DNA of 64,000 bases from Vibrio aerogenes (GCF_024346755.1 NZ_AP024863.1:1-64000), one strand, 5' to 3'; shown: positions 51,013 to 60,442, numbered from the stretch's first letter. Notes: a model not told the origin generated them from the sequence alone. Made by a program: numbers and translations.

Positions 51013-54000
51013 TTACGCAGTAATTTCGACGACCCGGACATCTTTGGCAATTGTCGAATCCTGAACTTCCAGATGAATAACACCTCCGACAGAACTATAA
51101 CCTCCATAGTACAGATAGCAGGTAGTATCCGGAGTATCTTTTTGAGTTGACGGCCAGAGGTATAATGGCATTTGCAGTAATAATGCAATCATATCTTTAT
51201 CAGTGCCACCAGCAGCAACACTGTAACGCAGTAAGTGGCGACCATCCTGTTCTATTCTTTGCCATTTTCCGCTCTGCTCATTGACCAGTTGGGGGCTGCC
51301 CGCCATATTGATTGCGCCGGTACTCATTGGTGTCCGGGTAATTTGCAAGCCTAATTTATCACCTTTTTTTACCAATGGCGGCAGGTCTATTTGCAATTGC
51401 CATTGCTGGTCTGGTGCATAGATTGATGCATAGGGATTTTTAGGTGCTTTAATGGCAACCAACCGGGCGACCGGGCGATACATCAGGGTCTCAAATTTGG
51501 TCAGCTCTTCCTGAATACTCCAGCCTGAGGCGTCTTTTCCCCATGTGCAGTGGAACAGAAATTTAGCTAAATCATCCCGGTGAAAAAGGTTAATCAGGAT
51601 GACCCCGACCAGATAGATGATTCCCATCCAGAATAATCCGGTTAGCATCCATGGGGCTAACGTTGTGCAAATAGCCCAGTTGACAAAAAAGCGACTTCCA
51701 AGCTGCATAATCAACTGAGCACCAAAGATAAATGTATTACCAGCTGCTGCAAACGCCTTTAAAAAATAACCTGAACTCTCCAACAGACCACTGTCATTAT
51801 CAAAAGCTTTGTTAAGACTGTCCCAGATTTCCAGTCCTGATGCCAGAGCACCCAAAAAAGAAGTGGTTAACATTAAATTAGAAAAACGTTTTACCAATGC
51901 TTGTTCTGTTACGGCAAACCCTTGAGATCTTTTCAGGGCATTACTCACAGACATTTTCATCAGTCCCTCTTTTGCCGAAACCTGCGTCCATACCCGATCC
52001 AGCGAAACAGCATAAGCAAACTGACAGGTGTAAAGAGTACTGTAAAATGGCTCCAGCAGAGCTTTGACTACGTCGGCTTTGGTTTCTGCGCCTTTAAGTT
52101 TTTCCGGCAGGCTCATCAGTACCAAAAAGGTATTCCAGACACCAAGGCCGACCATCAGGCCGCCCAAACCGCCGACAGCATCGGTGGCGGTTTTCAGTTT
52201 GCCACCGGCCGCCGCTGCATTGCCCCGGATTTTTTGCATATTTTCCGTAATGGCGCTGCGCATCGCTTCATTGAGCGCTTCCCCTTTCACCCGGATTAAC
52301 TGCGGCATTTTATTCTGAATGGTTTTTTCCAGCTGCTGAAATAACTTATCGTATTTCCCCGGTTTAATCACTGTACCGGTTTCCGGGTTAATCAGTTTGG
52401 ACATGCCTGTCAGAATCGGTTTGACCAGCGACTGCATGGCTTCGGCTTCTTTCAGATAGTTGGGATTAGTTTGCAGCACGGCCTGTTTGTCCACGATGCC
52501 CCCGATCAGAACCATTCTCAGCCCGTCCACTAAACTTTCCGGATTGTGGTAGGCAGGCAGCAGCAAATCAACCAGTGTCTGCCAGCTGTTGGCTGCAGTG
52601 GTCTGCACGGCTTCGGCCAGAGCTTCGAAGGTTTTCTGCACCGGCACAACCTGTGACTGAAACCAGTCTTTATCCTGTATCCGGCTGTCGCCACTCAGAG
52701 CATTCCAGTTCGCAACCGCTGAACTGACGGCGATATCATCGCCGGGACTGTCTGCGGCAAGAACCTGCTTGTGCAGCCCCTGAATCTGCTCATCAATCGC
52801 CATCCAGCTCTCTTTGGAAAACGCACTGGTTGCCAGTGCAAACAGATTATTGGGAGAGTTCAGGGACAGGGTTTTCTCCAGTTTATGGTGCTGCTTCTTA
52901 TCCGGTACAGCGCCTTTCAGAATCGCAACACTCTGGCTGACCAGATCCAGCAGATAACTGATATCATCTGCAACCTGCGTATCAATACCGACACTCAGGG
53001 CGTCTTCTTCCAGCCCGTCAATGCCCCGCAGTACTTCGTCGTAGCGCAGGGTGATTTTGGTGTCCAGTCCTGCCAGCGCCTGATAGTGCCCGGTCAGGCA
53101 GGCTTTCAGCCCGTCCCAGTCAATCTCTTTGTGATAGATATGTGTGCGTGACCATTTTTTGTGCATACCCGGCGTGACTTTCAGGCCATAATTTGATGCC
53201 AGCTCTGCCTCCATTTTTGCCGCGGCTTCTGCCGCGCCGGAAGCCGGCATATCGTGTTCAGGCTCATAGGTCGGGCTTTCCAGCCGGTGTTTGTCTTCCT
53301 CTGCCAGTGCACTAATCAGTAAATACTGGTTGAGCAGCTCTTCGCATTCCAGCACCCGGAGCGGATCTTCCCGGCTGTGCTTATCCAGTTTTTCTGCCGG
53401 AACCCGGACCCGGCCAATCTCCCGCACAATCTCAGCCATCCGGATTTTATGAACGTTCTCTTCATCACCGAGAGCTGCTTCTTTTTCCGCCCACAGGTGA
53501 GACAGGTTTAATGTGAGATCGGTAATATCACCCAGCGGATCATCGAGGGCAATAAACATCGCCGTAGTGGGATCTTTCATCCCTTTCATCACATCGCCTT
53601 TGGCGGTGGCAGGTTTATCAGCGACCAGTTGATACGGCGTCTCTGATTCCGGTGGATCCTCCGGTTTTTTCAGCGGCGTACAGGTTTGACTGAAGGTTGC
53701 GTCATCGGGCGCTGAGCCCTCATAAACATCGGCCACCCGGTCAGCGAGTTTATCGATATAACCGGCATGGGATGCTTTGAGTGAATTGCAGAATGACTTG
53801 AGATTCACCCCACGCATCCACTTATGGCGGCTGCCACTGTCTGAGCGCATATGTTCGCACACCCGCCACGACCAGCGGTGAAAGCTGTAGGCGATATACA
53901 GTTTATTTTTCGCCGGATATTCCAGAAAAGGCTTTGTTTTACCGGGGCTGCCGCGTTCTTCCGTCTTGCTGGCTGCTTCATTGCTGCCCCAGTCTATCTT

Positions 54001-54294
54001 AATCAAATCACTGCCTTTGACCTGATATTCATGGAAGGTGTCATCCGTTTCATCACACACATACAGCCAGCCGTCACGAAGCTGGCGCAGGGTATAACTG
54101 GTATTTTTCAGGCGAAGCGGGCCCTTCCAGTGCTCTTCTTCAGAAAGGGGATGTTTACCGGTGAGTTTATCCGGATTATCCGGAAAAACAGGATCCTGAA
54201 TCATGTCGTCAATGGCATAACGGACCGGGACAATAGACATGACCTGTGATTTGACCGGACACTGACCCAGTGCGCTTTTGATATCTTTACTCAT
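51013..54294 (-). CDS. VasX-like T6SS effector with MIX motif
   Basis: 1093 aa. The N-terminal MIX-type marker is LRDGWLYV (about 71-78) then IAYSFHRWSW (about 128-137). A long helical middle follows. From about 690 there are several hydrophobic helices (around VGGLGGLMVGLGVWNTFLVL, FLGALASGLEIW and MLTGLFWMGIIYLVGVILI), and then a soluble beta-rich tail (about 895-1093). VasX of V. cholerae is a MIX effector that permeabilises membranes; the same is likely here. The ATG overlaps the stop of the adaptor gene. The tail is duplicated downstream. Confidence 0.85.
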   Translation of the reverse strand: MSKDIKSALGQCPVKSQVMSIVPVRYAIDDMIQDPVFPDNPDKLTGKHPLSEEEHWKGPLRLKNTSYTLRQLRDGWLYVCDETDDTFHEYQVKGSDLIKIDWGSNEAASKTEERGSPGKTKPFLEYPAKNKLYIAYSFHRWSWRVCEHMRSDSGSRHKWMRGVNLKSFCNSLKASHAGYIDKLADRVADVYEGSAPDDATFSQTCTPLKKPEDPPESETPYQLVADKPATAKGDVMKGMKDPTTAMFIALDDPLGDITDLTLNLSHLWAEKEAALGDEENVHKIRMAEIVREIGRVRVPAEKLDKHSREDPLRVLECEELLNQYLLISALAEEDKHRLESPTYEPEHDMPASGAAEAAAKMEAELASNYGLKVTPGMHKKWSRTHIYHKEIDWDGLKACLTGHYQALAGLDTKITLRYDEVLRGIDGLEEDALSVGIDTQVADDISYLLDLVSQSVAILKGAVPDKKQHHKLEKTLSLNSPNNLFALATSAFSKESWMAIDEQIQGLHKQVLAADSPGDDIAVSSAVANWNALSGDSRIQDKDWFQSQVVPVQKTFEALAEAVQTTAANSWQTLVDLLLPAYHNPESLVDGLRMVLIGGIVDKQAVLQTNPNYLKEAEAMQSLVKPILTGMSKLINPETGTVIKPGKYDKLFQQLEKTIQNKMPQLIRVKGEALNEAMRSAITENMQKIRGNAAAAGGKLKTATDAVGGLGGLMVGLGVWNTFLVLMSLPEKLKGAETKADVVKALLEPFYSTLYTCQFAYAVSLDRVWTQVSAKEGLMKMSVSNALKRSQGFAVTEQALVKRFSNLMLTTSFLGALASGLEIWDSLNKAFDNDSGLLESSGYFLKAFAAAGNTFIFGAQLIMQLGSRFFVNWAICTTLAPWMLTGLFWMGIIYLVGVILINLFHRDDLAKFLFHCTWGKDASGWSIQEELTKFETLMYRPVARLVAIKAPKNPYASIYAPDQQWQLQIDLPPLVKKGDKLGLQITRTPMSTGAINMAGSPQLVNEQSGKWQRIEQDGRHLLRYSVAAGGTDKDMIALLLQMPLYLWPSTQKDTPDTTCYLYYGGYSSVGGVIHLEVQDSTIAKDVRVVEITA

Positions 54295-55157
54295 ACCACG
54301 GACTCCTGTAGGGCTGGTGATGAATGGTATTGCTCAGCCAGCTGAGCTGCCTGTTCAATACGCTGAGACGGGGTTTGCTGTGAAGGCTGATGGATCAACT
54401 GGTGGATCTGTGGATACTTTTCAGATGTCAGGGCTGCTTCGCCCAGCCATCCGGCAATGCTGAGATAGTGGATGACATCATCCTGTGTGGTAAAGCCCAG
54501 CTGATAAGCCTGCTCAGTCAGTTTTTCTGTCCATGTCAGTGGGTCAGACTGCTCATGAAGGGAATGGGGGAAATGTTTCTCCATATGCAGGTAAATGTCT
54601 TCCAGTGCATTACGCCATGAAATTTCATCAAAGGCAGCCCACTGCGTATCATCCAGTTTGTAAGGCAGTTGCTTTAATGCACCGGCCAGATCAGGACGAT
54701 GGCGGATTTGCCAGCCATCGCGGGTGGGCAGCCATGCAGTTTGTATGAGATCCCACAGCTGGGCACAGTGGCTGTCGAGAAGAATCAGCGCGGCTTCCGG
54801 ATGTGCCATTTTCAGAAATACCTCACTGCCATAAGGAGAAACCACCTCAATCAGGGTTCGGAGTTGATCGCCGATTTCATCCTGTGTTTTATCTGAGCTG
54901 AAAAAGAATCCGGCAGTGGGTTGGTGTTGCGCCAGAAACCATAACCGGACTTCGGCCGTGGCTTTAATCAGCCACGGTGAAACAGCCTTCAGTTCATCAT
55001 AAGGCGGATAGAGATAAATGGGCTCCGGGGTCTGAATGTCCGGCAGTTGATACAGAGACCGGGCAAGGTCAGGGATCTGTCCGCCATCCACCAGCAGATA
55101 AAGCTGACCGGATTTGGCATAGATATCCGGCGCCGGGGTGTCAAAACGTAACATCAT
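54291..55157 (-). CDS. DUF4123 T6SS adaptor (Tap/TEC)
   Basis: 288 aa. DUF4123 features: an N-terminal hydrophobic YLLVDGGQIPDLARSLY, then ICLYPPYDELKAVSPWLIKA-like core (PYDELKAVSPWLIKAT at about 51-66). These adaptors load a specific effector onto VgrG. It sits between vgrG and the effector with overlapping ends on both sides, the standard order. Confidence 0.88.
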   Translation of the reverse strand: MMLRFDTPAPDIYAKSGQLYLLVDGGQIPDLARSLYQLPDIQTPEPIYLYPPYDELKAVSPWLIKATAEVRLWFLAQHQPTAGFFFSSDKTQDEIGDQLRTLIEVVSPYGSEVFLKMAHPEAALILLDSHCAQLWDLIQTAWLPTRDGWQIRHRPDLAGALKQLPYKLDDTQWAAFDEISWRNALEDIYLHMEKHFPHSLHEQSDPLTWTEKLTEQAYQLGFTTQDDVIHYLSIAGWLGEAALTSEKYPQIHQLIHQPSQQTPSQRIEQAAQLAEQYHSSPALQESVV

Positions 55158-57316
55158 CAGTCCGTGATCTCCGCAATAATCTTACAGATTTCACACACAC
55201 CTTCTTTACTGCTCAGTGCCTGTTGCTGGTTTTTCACCAGCAGCGGGGAGCGCTTCGGCGTATTCAGTTGGGTCTTCGGCTTTTTCTTCTCCACATAATC
55301 CACAATCACCGCTTCCGCGCCGGTCATACCGGTGATATCTGGCGGCACCAGCTCTTCCGGTGGTTTCAGGGCTTCGAGGATTTTTGGCATCACCGCATCT
55401 TCGCCGCCGTAACCCGAGCCGCTGCCTGCGCTGCCGCCGGAGTTGAGGTTAATTGCCGGGCCGACCACACTCACGCCGCCCGGATCGAGTTTGACGAAGG
55501 TGCCGCCGACTTTGATGGTGATTTCACTCCCCGCCTGAAGCACCACCGAGTTGCCACCTTTGAGGTGCACTTCTGAGCCCGCATCGAGGGTTTGTTTACC
55601 GGCGACTTTCTGATGGAATTCTTTATCGACGCTGACGGTGCGGTTTTTGGCGATCTTGATCCGCTGCTCGCCTTCGATCACCAGATGATCGGCTTTTTTG
55701 ACATTACCGGACTGGTTGTTTTCGATCGTCTCGTGGCGGTCGTGTTTGATGTCGGTGGTTGAGTCGTTTTCGATCAGGGTTTCGACATCTTTCTGCGCGT
55801 GCAGATAAATCTTCTCGCTGCCGGACTGGTCTTCAAAACTCAGCTCGTTGTAACCCTTGCCCTGATGGGTCTGGGTGCGCAGCACGGTTTTGGTTTTATT
55901 GGCTGGCAAGGCATACGGCGGGGTGTTGCTGGCATCATACGTCCGGCCGGTGACAATCGGTTGGTCCGGGTCGCCATGAAGAAAACTGACGATGACTTCG
56001 TTGCCAATCCGCGGTACCGTCACCATCCCCTGCTGACCGCCAGCCCAGCCCTGTGAAACGCGGATCCAGGCACTGCTTTTATCGTCCGAGCCATCGTAGC
56101 GATCCCACGGGAAATGCAGTTTCACCCGGCCATGTTCGTCGGTGTAAATCTCTTCTCCCGGCGGGCCGACCACCAGCGCAATGCTGGGGCCATCGACGCG
56201 GGGCTTCGGTTGCGGATGCGCGCGCCAGACGCTGTCGCCGGGAATTAAGGTGAACTGGTTGCTGTAGTCGGTCGCACCGCCGGAGCTATCTTCTTCCAGC
56301 GCCTGCGGCTGACTGCCGGTGTGGCTGACCTGAACCGCCAGCCAGAGCCGGTTCATCGCATCATCGTCGTGCTCTTTGACTTCAAACCGCTGACCGGCCT
56401 GAATTTTGGTTTCGTCACTTTTACCGCTGACGGTATGGGCCGCGCGGCGCAGATATTCCAATCGAATTTTATTGAAAGCTTTGCCGTTACCATCGTCCTT
56501 AAAGCGGCCGGGGAAGTCGAAATGCTCGTACATCTCTTCCTGATAGTCCATCGCCGTGCCGTCTTCTTTTTGTGAGAAGTTGTAGTCGGGCTTTTTAAAG
56601 CTGTAATCGCGCATTTCAATCGAGCTGACTTCAGAGCGTTTGCGTTCGGTCATCGACGAGATATAACCGTCCGGATTCGCACCACCGGAGAGGCAGTTAT
56701 ACGGCGCTTTGCCGCCGAGTTTCGGGAAGCCTTTGTCGTGGTCGGTGATCACCAGCATGTGTTTGCTGTCTTCATGGGTGAATAGATACATCATGCCTTC
56801 TTCGGCCGCGAGGCGGTGGAAGAAAGCCAGATCGTTTTCCCGGTACTGGACGCAGTATTCACGCACGGCTGGCGTGCGTTTGAGGTCAAAACAGAAATCG
56901 GAAATCCCCATTTCACCGAGGATGATTGAAATGATGTCCTGGGCATTTTTCTGCTGGAAGATCCGGCTGTTGCGGCGCATGGCTAAACGCTCCAGCGACG
57001 GCACCAAAGTGATCGAATAAAAGGTGTGGTGGTGGCCGGTGTCGTGTTTGTCCAGTGCGCGGATCACGCCGTGAACCTTCTGCACCACTTTGCCGTTGCG
57101 GATCACTTCCAGCAGCGCTTTGCTGTCGATAACTTTTTTCGCGGGCAGGCTGGAACTGCTGCGGCTGGCTAAATCAATGTGATAACGGTAGCCGAAATAA
57201 GGGTTACCGCTACTGTCGACCGCGTCTGAAATGGACTCGTCCCCGTGAAAACCACGCACGACGAGGGTATCGTCACTGATCCCGTCGATGGTCAGCTTAA
57301 AATTTAGTCTTCTCAT
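55157..57316 (-). CDS. vgrG: VgrG spike protein
   Basis: 719 aa. A gp27-like N-terminal part (residues to about 370), a gp5 OB-fold with GPPGEEIYTDEHGRVKLHFPWDR near 385-407, then the long DUF2345/beta-helix repeat (about 480-620). The C-terminal tail of about 80 residues ends in CEICKIIAEITD. It is the needle tip of a T6SS. First gene of the operon; its upstream region holds inverted repeats. No tss core genes are present. Confidence 0.95.
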   Translation of the reverse strand: MRRLNFKLTIDGISDDTLVVRGFHGDESISDAVDSSGNPYFGYRYHIDLASRSSSSLPAKKVIDSKALLEVIRNGKVVQKVHGVIRALDKHDTGHHHTFYSITLVPSLERLAMRRNSRIFQQKNAQDIISIILGEMGISDFCFDLKRTPAVREYCVQYRENDLAFFHRLAAEEGMMYLFTHEDSKHMLVITDHDKGFPKLGGKAPYNCLSGGANPDGYISSMTERKRSEVSSIEMRDYSFKKPDYNFSQKEDGTAMDYQEEMYEHFDFPGRFKDDGNGKAFNKIRLEYLRRAAHTVSGKSDETKIQAGQRFEVKEHDDDAMNRLWLAVQVSHTGSQPQALEEDSSGGATDYSNQFTLIPGDSVWRAHPQPKPRVDGPSIALVVGPPGEEIYTDEHGRVKLHFPWDRYDGSDDKSSAWIRVSQGWAGGQQGMVTVPRIGNEVIVSFLHGDPDQPIVTGRTYDASNTPPYALPANKTKTVLRTQTHQGKGYNELSFEDQSGSEKIYLHAQKDVETLIENDSTTDIKHDRHETIENNQSGNVKKADHLVIEGEQRIKIAKNRTVSVDKEFHQKVAGKQTLDAGSEVHLKGGNSVVLQAGSEITIKVGGTFVKLDPGGVSVVGPAINLNSGGSAGSGSGYGGEDAVMPKILEALKPPEELVPPDITGMTGAEAVIVDYVEKKKPKTQLNTPKRSPLLVKNQQQALSSKEGVCEICKIIAEITD

Positions 57317-57730
57317 TGATTAGCCTGCTTTTCGTTGTTATTGAAACGCTGTTTAATAAAGCGGAAAAGCATTTTACATGTCGCTCACAGATTTGCGGAG
57401 CTGGGAAAATGCGTTTTATCACTGGATTGGGTTTTTGTGGGAGAGTCTCACATTAAATAAATAAGTTAATGATAATTATATATTTAATCGTGTGGGGTGA
57501 ATGAATTAGTCTTCTGTAGATATTGAGAATTGGATCTGGGAAAGAGTTCAAAATAGTCAGTTCATCACTCTGATTTTATTGACACAAAATAGACAAGGGG
57601 TTAAAGTTATAGAGATTTCGAAAGTCTATCACATAGACAGTTTGCTAATACCACATAGGGTTCTATGTGGTGTATTTTCGAAATTATGAGCGTTTGAGGG
57701 TGGTTCCTCAAGTTAATGCGTTCACAAACA
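57317..57730. other. vgrG upstream region with nested inverted repeats
   Basis: About 410 bp without a gene. The stretch 57614-57685 packs GTCTAT-CAC-ATAGAC (57624-57638) and CCACATAG-GGTT-CTATGTGG (57651-57670) between two TTTCGAAA-type palindromes (about 57616 and 57677). It may be a recombination or replication control site. The vgrG promoter must also lie here. Confidence 0.45.
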
Positions 57731-57766
57731 AAAGCGACCAGAACTGCGCTCTGGTCGCTTTTTTTG
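57731..57766. terminator. Strong terminator between vgrG and the replicon
   Basis: 12-bp stem AAAGCGACCAGA (57731-57742) with TCTGGTCGCTTT (57750-57761), T-run on the right. It shields the replicon from rightward transcription. No gene on the + strand ends nearby, so a short RNA from 57.6 kb may be what it terminates. Confidence 0.8.
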
Positions 57767-58128
57767 TGCCTGAAAGATCAATAATCTATTTCTTTTTCTC
57801 TTCTTAGCAATAAATGTTGTTTTGACATTGTTTTTTTAAGATCCAAGGCATTTCTGAGGATCTTTTCCTTGATCTCTGGGAAATATTTCATTAGATTGAA
57901 TTACTGATAGATAAAGTTTCGGACTAACCACCCGGCGTCTTTAATTATCATCCACTTAATGAGCGCAGATTTTATGAATACTACTATTCACAGTTTCTTA
58001 CATACCAGATCTATGGCTGAGCTATCCTGCTCAGTATCTAATCGTATGACTAAACCGATCCGCGCCAACTGGAATGCGGAGCGGTTCAATGTATCCCGAA
58101 TCTAGCGTTTTCCATTATCTGTACATAC
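57767..58128. other. Replicon upstream region
   Basis: About 360 bp before the copy-control hairpins. No gene supported. It should contain the rep mRNA promoter. CGCCAA at 58063-58068 is complementary to the TTGGCG loops downstream and would be in the same transcript if the promoter lies further left. Confidence 0.4.
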
Positions 58129-58182
58129 AAAAAAGCCAAGCTTTGGCGGCTTGGCTCATAATATCGAGTTTTGGCGAACTCG
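58129..58182 (-). ncRNA. Antisense-RNA type copy-control hairpins
   Basis: Two perfect hairpins with the same loop: AGCCAAGC-TTTGGCG-GCTTGGCT (58134-58156) and CGAGTT-TTGGCG-AACTCG (58165-58182). UUGGCG loops are the hallmark of kissing interactions in IncI/IncB/IncL-M-type replication control. Read leftward the first hairpin is followed by six T (58134-58129), so it forms the terminator of an antisense RNA. The antisense promoter would be to the right of 58182 and is not clear. Confidence 0.7.
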
Positions 58183-58235
58183 GTATTTGGTGTTTTGTAT
58201 GCGTTCCTCACGGCAATAAGGAACACAATTTTGTG

Positions 58236-58307
58236 ATGTTAGGCATCTATCCGGTTGAAAAATTGGCAGTTTTTCAACCTTCAACCAACCAAGGAGGTTT
58301 GCTATAG
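58236..58307 (+). CDS. Rep leader peptide (23 aa)
   Basis: ATG 58236 to TAG 58307, a 23-aa peptide starting MLGIYPVEK, between the copy-control hairpins and rep. It is in the same frame as rep and ends in an AAGGAGG-containing stretch. In IncI/IncL-M-like replicons translation of such a leader opens the rep ribosome site; that is inferred here. The ATG lacks a strong ribosome site. Confidence 0.4.
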   Translation: MLGIYPVEKLAVFQPSTNQGGLL

Positions 58308-58412
58308 GAACCAAATAAGATCGTTTTACTCAGATCCTTTAAAACGCACCGTTTGGCCGCTGTTTTTACAGCATATACGGTGTGATGGTTCTTTGCAATC
58401 AAAAATCAGCAA

Positions 58413-59675
58413 ATGGATATCAGCACTGCTTATGAAGAAGGTGTTTTTGCGGGTGAACGCAGTAATATCGACAGGCTATTATCGCGTGCACCTTACTATC
58501 CCCGTTGTAGCTGGGATAAAACAGCCTCAAAGTCCCGTCCAACGGAACTGGCATTTAAGATGCCATACATTCAGATTCAACCAACAGCTGAACAGAGTTG
58601 GTTGGTCTTTGATTTGGACCATAACAATCCTTTCATCTGGCAGGATGCGAATCTCCCTCCTCCGAATTTGATCGTATCAAACCGTAATAATGGTCATGCT
58701 CACCTTTATTACGCGATTTCTAAAGTCTGTAAGAGTGAAAAAGCAGATCCTAAGATCATCCGGTATAAAGAAAATGTTTATAAAGCGATGGCACAACGGC
58801 TGAAGGCTGATCCTTGCTATACCGGATTTATATCAAAAACCCCTTTTCATTCGTGGTGGCGGACCAGTGAACTTCATACTCAGCAATATAATCTGGGGGA
58901 TTTAGCTGCTTCTGTAACCAGTGAAATCAGTCAGATTATTGCCCGTGATAACACCAGTTCAAGTAAAGCGGTTAACCCGAAAACCTACGCGTATCGTAAT
59001 CCTTGTTTGTTTGATGTCGTCCGTAACTTTGCGTACTCGATTGTCAGAGCTGAACGGGCCCAGGAAAACTATTCCGGCTTTTATAAGGAAGTGGAATCTT
59101 ATGCGTTAGAGCAGAATACCAAATTTGTTGGGTTGGGTTGGGAGTCAAATCTTCCTGAATCGGAAGTTCATCACACCGTGAAATCGATCGTCAACTGGAC
59201 GTGGAACCGATATACAGGTAATCGAGACTGTAATCGTGGCGTGATGAATCTGGAGAGTGTTATTCCTTTAAAAGCAAAGCAGCGTCTTGCTGCCAGGTAC
59301 TCGGCCAGAACGAAATCAGAAAAAACACTTCGTCGTATCAAAATGACGATTCAGAATATCCGACAAAAAGGTGACAAGGTAACCTGTACTCTTATCGCAA
59401 AAACTCTGGGAATCAGTCGACAAACCGTCTCTAAGTATATGCCGGAAGCTGAACATGCTCAGAGCAATATAGTGTCTCTTCATACCCTGTTTCATTTGGG
59501 GAAGCGCAAGCTCAAAAAAGTTAATTTAGGTGTACATCAGATATCTAGCTCTTTTAAGAGCTGGTCTTTTTTTGCGGAATCTGTTTGTGATTCTGTGAAT
59601 TGTCATAAGCGTGTGAATTTTTCCTCTGGAGGCTTTTATTCTTTTGTTTGTCTCTTTGATCATGATTCAACTTAA
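58413..59675 (+). CDS. repA: Plasmid replication initiator (ColE2-type replicase)
   Basis: 420 aa. The N-terminal replicase/primase domain is recognised from WLVFDLDHNNPFIW (about 64-77) and LIVSNRNNGHAHLYYAI (about 89-105), as in ColE2-type Rep proteins. A C-terminal HTH, IAKTLGISRQTVSKYMPEAE, lies near 330-350. Start at 58413 because a stop at 58383 closes the frame upstream; no Shine-Dalgarno is visible, in keeping with tight control. A terminator-like hairpin inside the last 130 bp suggests the natural end was earlier (the tail after about 375 looks non-native). Confidence 0.82.
   Translation: MDISTAYEEGVFAGERSNIDRLLSRAPYYPRCSWDKTASKSRPTELAFKMPYIQIQPTAEQSWLVFDLDHNNPFIWQDANLPPPNLIVSNRNNGHAHLYYAISKVCKSEKADPKIIRYKENVYKAMAQRLKADPCYTGFISKTPFHSWWRTSELHTQQYNLGDLAASVTSEISQIIARDNTSSSKAVNPKTYAYRNPCLFDVVRNFAYSIVRAERAQENYSGFYKEVESYALEQNTKFVGLGWESNLPESEVHHTVKSIVNWTWNRYTGNRDCNRGVMNLESVIPLKAKQRLAARYSARTKSEKTLRRIKMTIQNIRQKGDKVTCTLIAKTLGISRQTVSKYMPEAEHAQSNIVSLHTLFHLGKRKLKKVNLGVHQISSSFKSWSFFAESVCDSVNCHKRVNFSSGGFYSFVCLFDHDST
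59547..59573 (+). terminator. Terminator-like hairpin inside the rep 3' end
   Basis: AGCTCTT-TT-AAGAGCT (59547-59562) followed by GGTCTTTTTTT. A good terminator lying 100 bp before the annotated rep stop. Confidence 0.6.
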
Positions 59676-59794
59676 GCTTTATCTTGCTCTAGTTATAATG
59701 CATCAGGTTTTGTTTCTTTTATCTCTGTATTCATTGTTTCTTCTATTGTGATTGGCTATGATTAACTTTGAATCGTTATGATTGGAGATTAATC

Positions 59795-60052
59795 ATGAAT
59801 ACCCGAGTTGTCACTGCACATGTTCCGATGCACTTGGCTGATAAAGTTGATGAGTTGGCGCAACGTCTTGAACGTTCTAAAGCCTGGATTGTTAAACAAG
59901 CACTGGCTGACTGGGTCGTTATGGAAGAAGAGCGGCATAAATTAACTCTGGAAGCATTAGCTGATGTTGACCGTGGTGAAGTCATTGATCATCAGTCTGT
60001 TAAAGATTGGGCTGAAGGTCTTGATCGTGGATTTTCAGGACATGAATCTTAA
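59795..60052 (+). CDS. parD: RHH antitoxin (ParD/CopG-like)
   Basis: 85 aa from ATG 59795 (GGAGATTAATC). N-terminal ribbon-helix-helix: TRVVTAHVPMHLADKVDELAQRLERSKAWIVKQAL (about 2-37). An acidic C-terminal tail should cover the toxin. Overlaps the toxin gene (TAATG). Upstream, TATAAT at 59694-59699 is a possible -10 and the word TATGATT repeats close to the start, possibly an operator. Confidence 0.85.
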   Translation: MNTRVVTAHVPMHLADKVDELAQRLERSKAWIVKQALADWVVMEEERHKLTLEALADVDRGEVIDHQSVKDWAEGLDRGFSGHES

Positions 60053-60330
60053 TGATGGATATCAAATGGAGTAGTAAAGCTTATTCTGATTTGAAGCGCT
60101 TATATGAATTTCTTTTTCCATCAGATCCCAGAGCAGCTGCGAAAGTTGTGCAATCTTTAACTTCAGCTCCCGATATTTTATATGACCAACCCAGAATCGG
60201 TGAACGACTTGATGCTTTTGAGCCGAGAGAAGTCAGGCGATTGTTAGTTGGCCATTATGAGATGAGATATGAAGTTCAGGAAGCTGTTGTTTATATTTTA
60301 CGTATTTGGCATACCCGGGAAAAACGTTAA
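60052..60330 (+). CDS. parE: ParE/RelE-family toxin
   Basis: 92 aa (or 91 from the second Met). RelE/ParE fold pattern: IKWSSKAYSDLKRLYEFL at the start, DILYDQPRIGERLDAFEPREVRRLLVGHYEMRYEV in the middle, and IWHTREKR at the end with the usual basic residues. ParE toxins poison gyrase; RelE types cut mRNA; the short form cannot be told apart here with certainty. The pair stabilises the plasmid next to its replicon. Confidence 0.88.
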   Translation: MMDIKWSSKAYSDLKRLYEFLFPSDPRAAAKVVQSLTSAPDILYDQPRIGERLDAFEPREVRRLLVGHYEMRYEVQEAVVYILRIWHTREKR

Positions 60331-60442
60331 TGAAGAAAAGGCCCTGGTGCCAATATCAGAGCCTGTATTTTTCATCTTTCTGGTTTGATTCATTGGCTTT
60401 ATCAATAGATAGAGATGTATGATGTCGAAAACATCAAACCGT

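Noticed and set aside
58255..58671. 138-aa frame overlapping the start of rep
   Set aside because: It is out of frame with the recognisable replicase motifs and stops soon after; probably a shadow, although a frameshift at the rep N-terminus cannot be excluded.
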